From: Marinobacter sp. DY40_1A1
GTDB taxonomy: Bacteria; Pseudomonadota; Gammaproteobacteria; Pseudomonadales; Oleiphilaceae
Reading direction: 5' to 3'
DNA: 64,000 nucleotides
Assembly: GCF_016597815.1 (NCBI RefSeq)
Contig: NZ_VCHA01000003.1
Location: 62,001-126,000, forward strand
Shown: piece after piece, positions 43,898 through 53,605 of the stretch
Layout of the letters: each line of letters opens with the position of its first letter
How positions within the stretch are numbered: the stretch's first letter is position 1
Notes under the pieces: model-generated
What the model was told of the DNA's origin: nothing
Seen by the model: only the letters and a program-made list of their open reading frames with translations
The model's database searches: none
Translations under genes and position numbers: made by a program

Positions 43898-45823
43898 TTA
43901 AATCTCCGTCTTGATTCTGCCCTTGCGCTCAACATCTTCTTTCAGAAGTTGTTCGAACGCTTCGAGCGATAGGGTTCCCAAATCTTCACCTTTGCGGGTT
44001 CTCACCGCAACGGAGTTGTTTTCGACTTCTTTATCGCCGACAACGGCAAGAAAGGGAACTTTGTTAATTGTATGCTCGCGGATTTTAAAGCCGATCTTCT
44101 CGTTTCTCAAGTCAGCATTAACCCTAAAGCCCAAAGAATCCAACTTTTTCGCTAGATCCTGACAATAATCACGCTGATTATCGGTAATATTGAGAATGGC
44201 GACCTGAGTTGGAGCAAGCCATGTAGGGAACGCGCCCTCATACTCTTCTATCAGGATACCAATAAACCGCTCAAAAGAGCCAAGTACTGCTCGATGCAGC
44301 ATAACTGGCGTTTTACGCTCGGAGTTATCTGCCACATACTGAGCACCAAGGCGGCCAGGCATAGAGAAATCTACCTGAATAGTGCCACACTGCCAAACCC
44401 GTCCGATACAGTCCTTGAGAGAAAACTCAATTTTCGGGCCATAGAACGCGCCTTCGCCCGGCAACAACTCCCAGTCCACACCTTCGCGATTAAGTGCTTC
44501 TTCCAGAGCAGCCTCAGCTTTATCCCAAACTTCATCCGAGCCCACACGTTTTTCGGGGCGGGTAGAAAGCTTGTACAGAATTTCTTCAAACCCGAAGTCT
44601 TCATACACTTCATGAAGAAGCTCAATAAACTTGGACACTTCTGGCTGAACCGCATCTTCCTCGCAGAAAATGTGAGCATCATCCTGAGTAAAGCCACGCA
44701 CCCGCATCAAGCCGTGCAGTGCTCCAGAGGCTTCATTACGGTGGCAGGAGCCAAACTCAGCGAGCCGCAGCGGAAGATCCTTATAGCTCTTCAAGCCCTG
44801 GTTAAATACCTGAATATGGCAAGGGCAGTTCATTGGCTTGATGGCGAAATCGTGCTTCTCAGATTCCGTGGTAAACATATCATCACGGAACTTGTCCCAA
44901 TGCCCGGACTTCTCCCACAAGCTACGGGAGACCACCTGCGGCGTTTTGATCTCTTTATAGCCGTGACGGTGCAGCATTGAGCGCATGTATTGCTCTATTT
45001 CCTGATACACCGTCCAGCCGTCCGGGTGCCAGAACACCATACCTGGCGACTCTTCCTGCATATGGAAAAGATCCAGTTTCTTACCGAGTTTTCGGTGGTC
45101 ACGTTTTTCTGCTTCTTCCAGGCGATGCAGGTAGGCTTTGAGGTCCTTTTTATTACCCCAGGCAGTGCCATAAACCCGCTGCAACTGCTCATTATTGGTA
45201 TCGCCACGCCAGAACGCGCCGGAAACCTTAGTCAATTTAAACGCTTTAAGCTTGCCGGTGCTGGGCACGTGAGGGCCGCGACACAGATCGATAAAATCGC
45301 CTTGGCGATAGAAAGACAGATCTTCATCACCCGGAATATCTTCAATAATCCGAACTTTATACTCCTCGCCCATCTCATCGAACAGCTTTACCGCTTCACT
45401 GCGGGAAAGCACAGAGCGGGATACCGGCATATCCTGTTTCGCAAGCTCTTCCATGCGCTTCTCGATTCTGGCCAGATCCTCATTGGTAAAAGGCCGATCG
45501 AATTTAAAGTCGTAGTAGAAGCCGTTGTCTATAACCGGCCCGATAGTCACCTGAGCCGAAGGAAACAGCTCTTTAACCGCCATAGCAAGCAAGTGAGCGG
45601 TAGAGTGACGAATTACATCAACGCCCTCTTCATCACGCTCAGTGATAATGGCAAGCTCGGAATCCTGTTCGATCCGATAGCTGGTATCCACAAGCTGGCC
45701 GTCTACTTTGCCGGCAAGTGCGGCTTTGGCCAAGCCAGCACCAATGTCAGCGGCAACATCGTGTACGGTAACGGGTTCTGCGAAACTACGGTGACTGCCA
45801 TCCGGCAGGGTTATGACGGGCAT
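43898..45823 (-). CDS. thrS: Threonyl-tRNA synthetase
   Basis: A 641-residue ThrRS. TGS domain about 1-62; editing domain with [16 protein letters not shown] (about 73-88) and [20 protein letters not shown]; class II core from about 240 with [15 protein letters not shown] (zinc Cys), [20 protein letters not shown] (motif 2) and [19 protein letters not shown] (motif 3). Anticodon-binding domain from about 540 ([20 protein letters not shown]). AGGAGC precedes the ATG. First gene of the translation operon; the 177-bp upstream gap holds its leader and a terminator. Confidence 0.98.
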   Translation of the reverse strand: MPVITLPDGSHRSFAEPVTVHDVAADIGAGLAKAALAGKVDGQLVDTSYRIEQDSELAIITERDEEGVDVIRHSTAHLLAMAVKELFPSAQVTIGPVIDNGFYYDFKFDRPFTNEDLARIEKRMEELAKQDMPVSRSVLSRSEAVKLFDEMGEEYKVRIIEDIPGDEDLSFYRQGDFIDLCRGPHVPSTGKLKAFKLTKVSGAFWRGDTNNEQLQRVYGTAWGNKKDLKAYLHRLEEAEKRDHRKLGKKLDLFHMQEESPGMVFWHPDGWTVYQEIEQYMRSMLHRHGYKEIKTPQVVSRSLWEKSGHWDKFRDDMFTTESEKHDFAIKPMNCPCHIQVFNQGLKSYKDLPLRLAEFGSCHRNEASGALHGLMRVRGFTQDDAHIFCEEDAVQPEVSKFIELLHEVYEDFGFEEILYKLSTRPEKRVGSDEVWDKAEAALEEALNREGVDWELLPGEGAFYGPKIEFSLKDCIGRVWQCGTIQVDFSMPGRLGAQYVADNSERKTPVMLHRAVLGSFERFIGILIEEYEGAFPTWLAPTQVAILNITDNQRDYCQDLAKKLDSLGFRVNADLRNEKIGFKIREHTINKVPFLAVVGDKEVENNSVAVRTRKGEDLGTLSLEAFEQLLKEDVERKGRIKTEI

Positions 45824-45927
45824 GAAAAGCTCCTGTTAAGTACTCAGCGGTGATCTATACCAGAGATCACATGGTGACGGCGTTCCGCGATACAAACCGC
45901 GAGCCGTTTCGGGGCGTAGTTTAACAG

Positions 45928-45958
45928 AAAAAACCCCGACGGGTTAATGCCGGGGTTT
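45928..45958 (-). terminator. Terminator of the TRAP operon
   Basis: On the minus strand AAACCCCG, a 12-nt loop and CGGGGTTTTTTC: 8-bp stem plus U-run, 43 bp after the TRAP permease stop and upstream of thrS. Confidence 0.9.
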
Positions 45959-46000
45959 ACTTAGGGCCTTACTGCGCCTTTACGAGGCTTGCTGGCCTGC

Positions 46001-48610
46001 CTATGGGGAGGGAACGAATGCTGGCCGCTCGCCCTCACCCGCCCTTCGTCGTAACTGCACAAAGGCCAAAAGCGCGAGCAAAAGCAGCGCTGGAATGAAC
46101 ATCAACTCTTTAGGTGGACGTGGGTTTTTCACCTGTACTATATCTATCGTCCAGCCAAAGTTGAGTCCCGCCTTTTCAGCATCGCTGCCAAAATTGACGA
46201 ACTCGACGTTCATCACGTCACCGGCTTCAGATACCTCCAGCCCGGCCGCCGCCAGCCGTTTCTCTGGCGTTTCGGCTGCAGGCAGTGGCAACTTCAGGTA
46301 TTTGGAGACATCGTCACCTGACAGCGACATACCGGTGGCCTGCAGAATAATGGGCTGACCTGGTGCCACTTCATCAATGTGCTGCATTAACTCCGAACCG
46401 GGACGGTCGTTAGTGGGCGGGTATATCTCATCCCACCAGAAACCGGGACGGAACAGAGTGAAGGTAATCAGCAGAAGGCCAATGGTTTCCCACCAACGGG
46501 TTTTGGTAAACCAGAAGCCCTGGGTAGCTGCAGAGAAAACCAGCATTGCAGTCACGGCACTAAATACAGTCACCAACAAGTCGAACCAGCCAGTTAGCCC
46601 GATCAGCAACAACTGAGTGTTGAAGATGAACATGAACGGCAGAATCGCTGTCCGTATGTCGTAGGTGAAGCCTTGTATACCCGTTCTTATCGGATCCGCC
46701 CCGGAAATCGCTGCAGCAGCGTAAGCCGCCAATCCCACCGGAGGCGTGTCATCAGCCAGTATGCCGAAATAGAACACGAACAGGTGCACGGCAATCAGTG
46801 GTACCAACAAGCCGTTTTCTGCGCCCAGAGTAACGATGACCGGCGCCATCAAGGTAGACACCACAATATAGTTAGCCGTAGTAGGCAGCCCCATACCGAG
46901 AATCAAACTGATGACAGCGGTGAAGCTCAGCATCAGAAGCAGGTTACCGCCGGAGATAAACTCTACGAACTGCGTCATAACCAGGCCGATACCGGTCAAT
47001 GTCACAGTGCCCACCACGATACCCGCAGTGGCAGTGGCCACACCAATGCCCACCATGTTGCGGGCGCCAGTGACCAGTGACTGGGTCAGGTCTACTCCAC
47101 CCTGCTTCAGGCCACCAAAATAATCACCGCTGTTTTTGAAGAAAGCTTTCAACGGCCGTTGGGTAATAATGATAAACACCATGAACACCGTGGCCCAGAA
47201 TGCTGACAGCTGCGGCGAGAACCGCTCAACCGTGAGGCACCAAACCAGCACCACAACAGGCAAAAGAAAATACAGACCGGTTTTCACCGTTGGCCCCACC
47301 GGGGGCAATTGATCCATAAGTGCGTTCGGATCATCATCCTCCAGGTCCGGGAACCTCGATCCATAGCCCACAAGTGCGATGTAAATCGCTATCAGCAGGG
47401 GCGTAAGCACCCACATAGCTGCGCTGCCGAACACGTCTTTCATCCAACCCACGCCGTAATACACAGCCAGTGTAAGCACGCTCAGCCCTAGCAGAATCAT
47501 CACCCACACAAGCATGCGCTGAGCGAGTGTCGGCTTGTTCAAGCGCTCCACACCGATCATGTTCATTTTGCAGGCTTCAAGGTGCACGATATAAATCAGC
47601 GCCACGTAGGAAATCATTGCTGGAAGAATGGCGTGCTTGATCACCTCAAGGTAAGAAATACCCACATATTCAACCATCAAAAATGCTGCAGCGCCCATGA
47701 TAGGCGGCGTTAGCTGCCCGTTGGTCGAGGCTGCAACTTCTACCGCACCCGCTTTGGTTGCTGGAAAACCGACCTTCTTCATAAGCGGGATGGTGAAGGT
47801 ACCCGTGGTGACCACGTTGGCAATCGAGGAACCGGAAATAATGCCACTGAGACCACTGGCAACAACCGCCGCTTTGGCGGGCCCTCCACGCATGTGGCCG
47901 AGCATGGCGTAAGCAACTTTGATGAAATAATTCCCGGCGCCGGCACGCTCAAGCAGTGCACCGAACAGCACAAACAGGAATACAAAGCTGGTTGAAACGC
48001 CCAAAGCAACACCGAAAACACCTTCGGTGCCCAACCACTGATGCGAAGCCAACTTATTGAGGCTCGCCCCTTTGTGGGAGATCACATCTGGCATGTGGGG
48101 GCCAGCGAGGGAGTATATGATGAAGACCCCGGCAACAATCGTCAGCGGCAAGCCCAGCGCGCGGCGTGTGGCCTCCAGCAACAGAACCAGGCCCGCCAGA
48201 GCGACCACAAGATCCTGTGTATTAGGGGATCCTGGGCGACTTGCCAGTTGATCATAGAAAACGTAAAGATATGAGGCTGTCCCTGCAGCTGCGAGGGCCA
48301 GCAACCAATCGTAAATCGGCACTTTATTCGTCTGCTTCCCCCGGATCATTGGGAAAGCCGCAAACGCCAGGAATGATGCGAATGCCAAGTGAATCGAACG
48401 CGACTCCGTAGAGTTGAGTACGCCAAATTCGAAAATATAGGGTAGTGGTGATGCTATCCAAAGCTGGAAAAGAGACCAGAGCAAAGGAACACCAAAAAGG
48501 ATGATCGCAGCAGATCCGGTTGCAGCCCTTCCACCGGATTCGGTTTGAAGAAACTCCTCTACCTTCTGCTTATCGATACCATCCCCGGCTCTCGGGTCGC
48601 TATTGGTCAT
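46001..48610 (-). CDS. TRAP transporter permease, fused 4TM/12TM protein
   Basis: An 869-residue inner-membrane protein fusing the small (DctQ) and large (DctM) TRAP subunits. The M-part contains GALLERAGAGNYFIKVAYAM followed by LGHMRGGPAKAAVVASGLSG, VEVAASTNGQLTPPIMGAAA and SLILGMGLPTTANYIVVSTL, classic TRAP-TAXI signatures. From about residue 700 a C-terminal extension with a soluble PDZ-like segment and a last TM helix (ELMFIPALLLLALLAFVQLR) matches the DUF3394 type. It works with the TAXI binding protein encoded just upstream, using a Na+ or H+ gradient. Substrate unknown; other members take up glutamate-like or dicarboxylic acids. Confidence 0.93.
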   Translation of the reverse strand: MTNSDPRAGDGIDKQKVEEFLQTESGGRAATGSAAIILFGVPLLWSLFQLWIASPLPYIFEFGVLNSTESRSIHLAFASFLAFAAFPMIRGKQTNKVPIYDWLLALAAAGTASYLYVFYDQLASRPGSPNTQDLVVALAGLVLLLEATRRALGLPLTIVAGVFIIYSLAGPHMPDVISHKGASLNKLASHQWLGTEGVFGVALGVSTSFVFLFVLFGALLERAGAGNYFIKVAYAMLGHMRGGPAKAAVVASGLSGIISGSSIANVVTTGTFTIPLMKKVGFPATKAGAVEVAASTNGQLTPPIMGAAAFLMVEYVGISYLEVIKHAILPAMISYVALIYIVHLEACKMNMIGVERLNKPTLAQRMLVWVMILLGLSVLTLAVYYGVGWMKDVFGSAAMWVLTPLLIAIYIALVGYGSRFPDLEDDDPNALMDQLPPVGPTVKTGLYFLLPVVVLVWCLTVERFSPQLSAFWATVFMVFIIITQRPLKAFFKNSGDYFGGLKQGGVDLTQSLVTGARNMVGIGVATATAGIVVGTVTLTGIGLVMTQFVEFISGGNLLLMLSFTAVISLILGMGLPTTANYIVVSTLMAPVIVTLGAENGLLVPLIAVHLFVFYFGILADDTPPVGLAAYAAAAISGADPIRTGIQGFTYDIRTAILPFMFIFNTQLLLIGLTGWFDLLVTVFSAVTAMLVFSAATQGFWFTKTRWWETIGLLLITFTLFRPGFWWDEIYPPTNDRPGSELMQHIDEVAPGQPIILQATGMSLSGDDVSKYLKLPLPAAETPEKRLAAAGLEVSEAGDVMNVEFVNFGSDAEKAGLNFGWTIDIVQVKNPRPPKELMFIPALLLLALLAFVQLRRRAGEGERPAFVPSP

Positions 48611-48649
48611 AGCAGAATCCTGTCAGAGGGAAACGATAGAAAGATTAAA

Positions 48650-48674
48650 GCTGCGGGCAGAGATTGCCCGCAGC
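48650..48674 (-). other. Intercistronic hairpin between TAXI and TRAP permease genes
   Basis: GCTGCGGGCA, loop GAGAT, TGCCCGCAGC: perfect 10-bp stem in the 87-bp gap. On the minus strand it is followed by TTTAATCTTT, so it is either a partial terminator or an mRNA-stabilising structure giving more binding protein than permease. Confidence 0.7.
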
Positions 48675-48697
48675 CAACTCAAGCGTCCGGGATCGAA

Positions 48698-49681
48698 TTA
48701 ATCGATCAGGCCAGCTTCTTTGTAGTACTTGGCCGCACCCGGGTGCAAAGGCGCACTCAAGGCATCAGCCACCATTTCACTCTTGTTCAGATTCGCGAAT
48801 GCAGGGTGCAAACGCTTGAAGCTGTCAAAGTTCTCGAATACTGCTTTAACCACTTCATACACCACGTCGTCGGGCACATCCGTTGAGGATACGAAGGTAG
48901 CGGCGACACCAAATGTGGTTACGTCGTTATCAGAACCGCGGTACATGCCGCCTGGAATAACAGCTTTCCGGTAATACGGGTTGTCATCGATCAGCTTTTT
49001 GGCTGAGTTGTTGTAAACATTTACCAGAACGCTGTCGCAAGACGTGGTTGCTTCCTTGATAGCACCAGATGGGTGACCAACGGTGTAGAAGAATGCATCA
49101 ATGTTGCCATCACACAAGGCCTGGGACTGCTCAGCCGCCTTCAACTCGGCCGCCAGAGAGAACTTGTCCATGGTCCAGCCCATTTCATTCATCAGCACTT
49201 CGGCTGTGGCACGCTGGCCTGAGCCCGGGTTACCCACAGAAACCCGCTTACCGGCAAGGTCTTCAAAGTTCTTGATGCCTGAGCCTTTGCTGGCTACCAC
49301 GGTGAACGGTTCAGGGTGCAGTGAGAACACAGCACGAAGCTTCTTGTTAGGGCCGTCGTCTTTGAACTGGCTGGTGCCGTTAAATGCGTGGTACTGCCAA
49401 TCAGACTGGGCAACTGCAAGATCCAGCTCACCTTGGCGGATTGCGTTCAGGTTGTATACAGAACCGCCGGTGCTCTCAACGGAACAGCGGATGCCGTGTT
49501 CTTTGCGATCCATATTGACCAAGCGGCAAATAGCACCACCCGCCGGATAATAAACACCGGTAACACCACCGGTTCCGATAGTAACAAAGCGTTGCTCCTG
49601 CGCAGAAACAGCGGTAGAAGCAGCACCCAAGGTAACAGCCGCAGCAATAGCAAATGCAGAGGCTTTAAGTTTCAGTGTCAT
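48698..49681 (-). CDS. TAXI family TRAP solute-binding protein
   Basis: A 327-residue periplasmic protein. A signal peptide ([20 protein letters not shown], cleavage near residue 28) is followed by [40 protein letters not shown] and [17 protein letters not shown], typical of TAXI (TRAP-associated extracytoplasmic immunogenic) proteins. [20 protein letters not shown] fits too. ATG 49681 is chosen because AAGGA is 8 nt upstream; an ATG at 49690 abuts that site. It is first in the two-gene TRAP operon. Confidence 0.95.
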   Translation of the reverse strand: MTLKLKASAFAIAAAVTLGAASTAVSAQEQRFVTIGTGGVTGVYYPAGGAICRLVNMDRKEHGIRCSVESTGGSVYNLNAIRQGELDLAVAQSDWQYHAFNGTSQFKDDGPNKKLRAVFSLHPEPFTVVASKGSGIKNFEDLAGKRVSVGNPGSGQRATAEVLMNEMGWTMDKFSLAAELKAAEQSQALCDGNIDAFFYTVGHPSGAIKEATTSCDSVLVNVYNNSAKKLIDDNPYYRKAVIPGGMYRGSDNDVTTFGVAATFVSSTDVPDDVVYEVVKAVFENFDSFKRLHPAFANLNKSEMVADALSAPLHPGAAKYYKEAGLID

Positions 49682-49818
49682 ATGAATCATTCCTTATTAT
49701 CATCGTTGTAATCAACTGCCCGCCTGAGCACGGGGGCAAGTGTCACGCTCACCATAGAACATAGACCACTTTGCGTCATAAATAAAGCTTGAGGTAGCAC
49801 GCTAACCAGTTGAGTGGA

Positions 49819-49855
49819 CAACAAAAAAGCCCGCATAAGCGGGCTTTTTTGTTGT
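49819..49855. terminator. Strong terminator after RND gene
   Basis: AACAAAAAAGCCCGC, loop ATAA, GCGGGCTTTTTTGTT: 15-bp stem with A/T ends, 9 bp past the RND stop (49864). On the other side it also isolates the TAXI promoter region (49690-49818), where I see no further element. Confidence 0.95.
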
Positions 49856-49863
49856 AGACATTC

Positions 49864-52248
49864 CTATTTGGCAGCACGAGCCTTGGCGACCATTTGATCT
49901 GGCCGTAGCAAGAATCGCGCAAGCGCAGGAAGCAGCCAGATTGCGCCAATCATATTCCAGAGGAACATGAAGAACAGCAAGAAGCCCATATCTGCCTGGA
50001 ACTTGATTGGCGAGAAGATCCAGGTCACTACGCCAAGCCCAAGTGTAACACCGGTAAACATAACGGCCTTACCGGTTGAACGCAGAGTTTCGAAGTAAGC
50101 TTCCTGAAGTGGTTTGCCATCCAGCAGATACTTCTCAAGCTTGCTGTAAATATAGATACCGTAATCCACACCGATACCTACACCAAGTGCTATAACCGGA
50201 AGGGTTGCCACCTTGATACCAATACCCGACACGGCCATGATCGCTTCACAAAGAATCGATGTCAGCCCTAACGGGACAACAATACACAGCACAGCTCTCA
50301 CAGAACGGAAGGTCGCAAAGCACAGCAAGCTCACCACACTGTAAACCAGGATTAGCATCATATCCTTGGCGTTGGCGATAACCTCGTTGGTAGCCGCTTC
50401 AACACCAGCGTTACCGGCGCCAAGCAGGAACGTGTGTTCATCGTTACTGTTATTGTTGGCAAATTCTTCCACCCGCTCAACCACTGTCTCCAGGGTCTCT
50501 GCCTTGTGGTCTTCAAGAAAAACCAGCACAGGCGTCAGGCTACACGTGGTGTTGATAAGGCCGGACGGCGCCTCACGGATGGATGCGTTGATGATGGTCT
50601 GGTTGCGGGAAATTTCATACCACTTCCAGTTCCCCTCGTTCAAAGCCTTGGTAACGATTTTGGACACGTCAGCAAGCGAAGCAGAGGATTGAACGCCAGG
50701 AGTGTTTTGAAGCTCCCACTGCAGTGAATCCATAGCACGTAACACATTGTACTGGGTGCACTGCTCTTCTGGAGTTTTCACCATCACAACCAATACATCG
50801 GCACTCGTAGAGTAGTTGTCGATGATGTAGGCATTATCCAGGTTGTAGCGCGAGTCGGCACGAAGCTCAGGAGCGCCCTGATCCAGATCCCCAACTTTAA
50901 GGTCCTGCTTGTAGTAGAGGCCAAGACCCAGACCAACCACAGCAATAAGCAGTGAAATTGGAGCGACACCGGGGTGCGCAAAGTAGGACATCAGGCGCCA
51001 TTTGCGATCCTGCTTTTCGCCGTGATTCTGCACGTGGCGCACGCCACCCTTGGAAATACCAAGGTAAGACATGATCAGTACGTGGAGCACCAGGTTGGTG
51101 ATGATAACAAAAGCCACACCCAAGCCGGCCGCAATGGCCAGATCCCGAATAACATCAATTTCGATGAAGAACAGTGTGAGGAAGCCAAACGCATCGGAAA
51201 CCAACGCCAACATGCCCGGAATATAAAGCGCCCGGAATGCCAGGCGAGCAGCAGTTACAGCATCAAAGCCTTTCGCCGCTTCTACCGCCATGGCATTTAC
51301 AATTTGTACGCCGTGACTGATACCAATGGCAAATACAAGGAACGGCACGAGTACCGAATAAGGGTCGAGCCCGTATCCCAAAAGCCTCAAGGCTCCTAAC
51401 TGCAGGAACACCGCAACAATCGAGGTGAACACAGGCACCAACGTGCCGGTGATGCAGCGGGAGTACCAGAACAACAGCAGGGTTGTCAGTAGAATGGTAA
51501 TGCCAGCAAACCAGGCTATCGACCCAATACCCTCAATCAGGTCGCCAACTTTTTTAGCAAAACCGACGATATGAATTTTTATGTTCGGGTTTTGCGCTTC
51601 GTACTTGGTCCGTATTTTCTCTTCCAGATCCCGGGAAAACGTTGCGTAATCCAGAGGCTCCCCGGTTTCAGGATTCTTTTCATACAGAGGTGCATACACA
51701 ATCGTGGATCGGAAGTTATCTGATACCAGCCGCCCCACTTCATTAGAACGAAGTATGTTCTGGCGAAGATTTTCCAGACTTGCCGGCGAGCCATCGTAGT
51801 CATCGGGAATAACGTTGCCGCCCTGGAAGCCCTGCTCCGTGACCTCTACCCATCGAACGTTTGACGTCCACAGGGTTTTCAGGCCCGAGCGGTCCACACC
51901 GTTAAGATAAAAAACCTCATCGGTGATCTGCTTCAGAGTTTCCATGTACTCCGCAGAAAAGATATCACCGGTTTTGGTTTCCACAGCAATACGTACAAAG
52001 TTGCCAAGGTTTTCCAGGTCGTTCCGGTGATCCAGCATATTGATGATATACGGGTGCTCAAGCGGGATCATTCGCTCAAAACTCGCATCCGGCTGGATTT
52101 TTACAGCGTTATAGCCCAAAAACACCGTCAACAGCAGGAAGCCAATAAGGATTACGGCCCGATTATTGAAAATCAGGCGCTCCAGAAACGGTTCTGCCTT
52201 AGGCGTTGTCAGGTAGTGTTCACCCCTGTCATGGTTCGGGTTGGACAT
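49864..52248 (-). CDS. RND/MMPL superfamily transporter
   Basis: A 794-residue inner-membrane protein with two six-helix blocks and two periplasmic loops. FNNRAVILIGFLLLTVFLGY starts helix 1; VGLGLGLYYKQDLKVGDLDQ starts the second half. SSD-like helices include GTLVPVFTSIVAVFLQLGAL, VLVPFLVFAIGISHGVQIVN (with the G-I-S-H motif of this subgroup) and LPVIALGVGIGVDYGIYIYS. It belongs to the 'predicted exporter/MMPL' group, not to AcrB-like tripartite pumps. Such genes sit with YCF48 and DUF1329 genes and are thought to move lipid-like molecules (inference). GAGGGG precedes the ATG. Confidence 0.92.
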   Translation of the reverse strand: MSNPNHDRGEHYLTTPKAEPFLERLIFNNRAVILIGFLLLTVFLGYNAVKIQPDASFERMIPLEHPYIINMLDHRNDLENLGNFVRIAVETKTGDIFSAEYMETLKQITDEVFYLNGVDRSGLKTLWTSNVRWVEVTEQGFQGGNVIPDDYDGSPASLENLRQNILRSNEVGRLVSDNFRSTIVYAPLYEKNPETGEPLDYATFSRDLEEKIRTKYEAQNPNIKIHIVGFAKKVGDLIEGIGSIAWFAGITILLTTLLLFWYSRCITGTLVPVFTSIVAVFLQLGALRLLGYGLDPYSVLVPFLVFAIGISHGVQIVNAMAVEAAKGFDAVTAARLAFRALYIPGMLALVSDAFGFLTLFFIEIDVIRDLAIAAGLGVAFVIITNLVLHVLIMSYLGISKGGVRHVQNHGEKQDRKWRLMSYFAHPGVAPISLLIAVVGLGLGLYYKQDLKVGDLDQGAPELRADSRYNLDNAYIIDNYSTSADVLVVMVKTPEEQCTQYNVLRAMDSLQWELQNTPGVQSSASLADVSKIVTKALNEGNWKWYEISRNQTIINASIREAPSGLINTTCSLTPVLVFLEDHKAETLETVVERVEEFANNNSNDEHTFLLGAGNAGVEAATNEVIANAKDMMLILVYSVVSLLCFATFRSVRAVLCIVVPLGLTSILCEAIMAVSGIGIKVATLPVIALGVGIGVDYGIYIYSKLEKYLLDGKPLQEAYFETLRSTGKAVMFTGVTLGLGVVTWIFSPIKFQADMGFLLFFMFLWNMIGAIWLLPALARFLLRPDQMVAKARAAK

Positions 52249-52294
52249 TCAAAAGCCCCTCTATTATTTTTTCAGTTGTTGCCACATCAGGGCG

Positions 52295-53443
52295 TTATTG
52301 AAGGTTCTTTCCGCGCGCGTCAGTAATTTTCACGCCGCTTTCACCCACAACAAGAAGATTGGTTCCAGATACCGGAACAACACTCATAATGCCTGCGCGA
52401 TCATTCCGGAAGTGCTCACGAAATGACTCTGCGCCATTGGTGCTCATAAGCACTGTGCCACCATTTCCAACCAGAGTTATCCGGCCGTCATCAGCCACTG
52501 AACCATCATTAAGCGTAGCACCTGCACTGTTAGGCACCATGCGCCAAGTTTTTCCCAGATCGGCTGAAAAGAGCATATTGCCACGCAGGCCAAAGGCCAG
52601 AAGCTCGTTAACCTGACCGGTTCCTATCACTCCAAACAGCGAGCCCTCATACGGACTCTCGCGCCGCTCCCAGGTGTCTCCACCATCGACAGAAACGTGG
52701 ATTTGCCCAGCCTCTCCAACAATAACAAGCGCTCCGCCGGTAATACGAGCCATGCCATTGAGGTGGAAATTCTGAGCATTCTGGATCTGCGATGCCCAGT
52801 CGCTCCAGGTACGACCGCCATCTTCTGTGCGCAGGATCATGCCATAGGCGCCTATGACGAAGCCGTGCTGGTCATCCTCGAACCATACGCCGAGCAATGG
52901 GTTTACCGGGCCGATATCCAGGTCTGACTGCATGTTTTCTATAACAAACACCAGGTCATCCATTGCCCACTCAAGATCGGCCTTTTCGGATTCAGGCGCC
53001 TCTTCAATGCGCTCTTCCATGGCCGCGACCTGCTCTTCCTTACTTTCAATAGCCAGTTTGGAGGCATCGGTTCCGGTTAGCTGAAGGCTCCAGTTCTCTC
53101 CGGCATCTTCGGTATGAAGCACTACGCCGCTATGACCAACGGCCCAGCCGTGTGTCTCGGTACCGAAATCCACAGCGGTCAAGGTAACGGATACGGGCAC
53201 ACTGCCCTGCACCCAGGTTTGCCCGTCATCATCCGAGTATATGATGTGTCCCCGCTCCCCCACTGCAACTATGCGATCGCCTGCGCGCGCGGCGTCATTG
53301 AGGAGTTTCGTGGGTGCCAGATCAGTTTGGCGGGCCGGAGTTTCAATGAGATCCGCAATCGCAAATGCGGCTGGCGCGGTCCAAACCATGGAAAGCCCGA
53401 GGCAGGCTGCCCCCAGCGTCTTGCACATCAACCTTTTAGCCAT
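52295..53443 (-). CDS. Exported YCF48/BNR-repeat beta-propeller protein
   Basis: A 382-residue exported protein. Signal peptide about 1-30 (AACLGLSMVWTAPAAFAIAD). Repeated BNR/YCF48 blades carry variants of 'D-D-G-x-T-W' (YSDDDGQTWVQGS; HTEDAGENWSLQ; RTEDGGRTWSDW; SVDGGDTWERR; SADLGKTWRMV). A long Glu-rich helix (about 130-165) interrupts the propeller. Similar proteins are photosystem II assembly factor relatives in name only. It lies 46 bp before the RND gene and after DUF1329, probably in one operon; it may act as periplasmic partner of the RND protein. Confidence 0.9.
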   Translation of the reverse strand: MAKRLMCKTLGAACLGLSMVWTAPAAFAIADLIETPARQTDLAPTKLLNDAARAGDRIVAVGERGHIIYSDDDGQTWVQGSVPVSVTLTAVDFGTETHGWAVGHSGVVLHTEDAGENWSLQLTGTDASKLAIESKEEQVAAMEERIEEAPESEKADLEWAMDDLVFVIENMQSDLDIGPVNPLLGVWFEDDQHGFVIGAYGMILRTEDGGRTWSDWASQIQNAQNFHLNGMARITGGALVIVGEAGQIHVSVDGGDTWERRESPYEGSLFGVIGTGQVNELLAFGLRGNMLFSADLGKTWRMVPNSAGATLNDGSVADDGRITLVGNGGTVLMSTNGAESFREHFRNDRAGIMSVVPVSGTNLLVVGESGVKITDARGKNLQ

Positions 53444-53510
53444 TCAAATTGCCTATTGTGTTGTTTTTAACTGTAAGTCTCTGGCCGGTAGCTCCGGCAA
53501 TTAACGGCAA

Positions 53511-53540
53511 ACATGCCGGCACCTGGGGTTACCGGCATGT
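53511..53540. other. Hairpin in DUF1329-YCF48 gap
   Basis: ACATGCCGG and CCGGCATGT flank a 12-nt loop in the 162-bp gap. No strong U-run on the minus strand; it may tune expression between the two cistrons. Confidence 0.5.
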
Positions 53541-53605
53541 TGTCCCGCAGACTCAAACATGGAGACTACGGTTTTAGCCCGCTACTGATAAATTGAGCAC
53601 GCGCC

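Noticed and set aside
44294-45853. Two long plus-strand frames opposite thrS
   Set aside because: Antisense to a complete threonyl-tRNA synthetase with all class II motifs; no ribosome sites.
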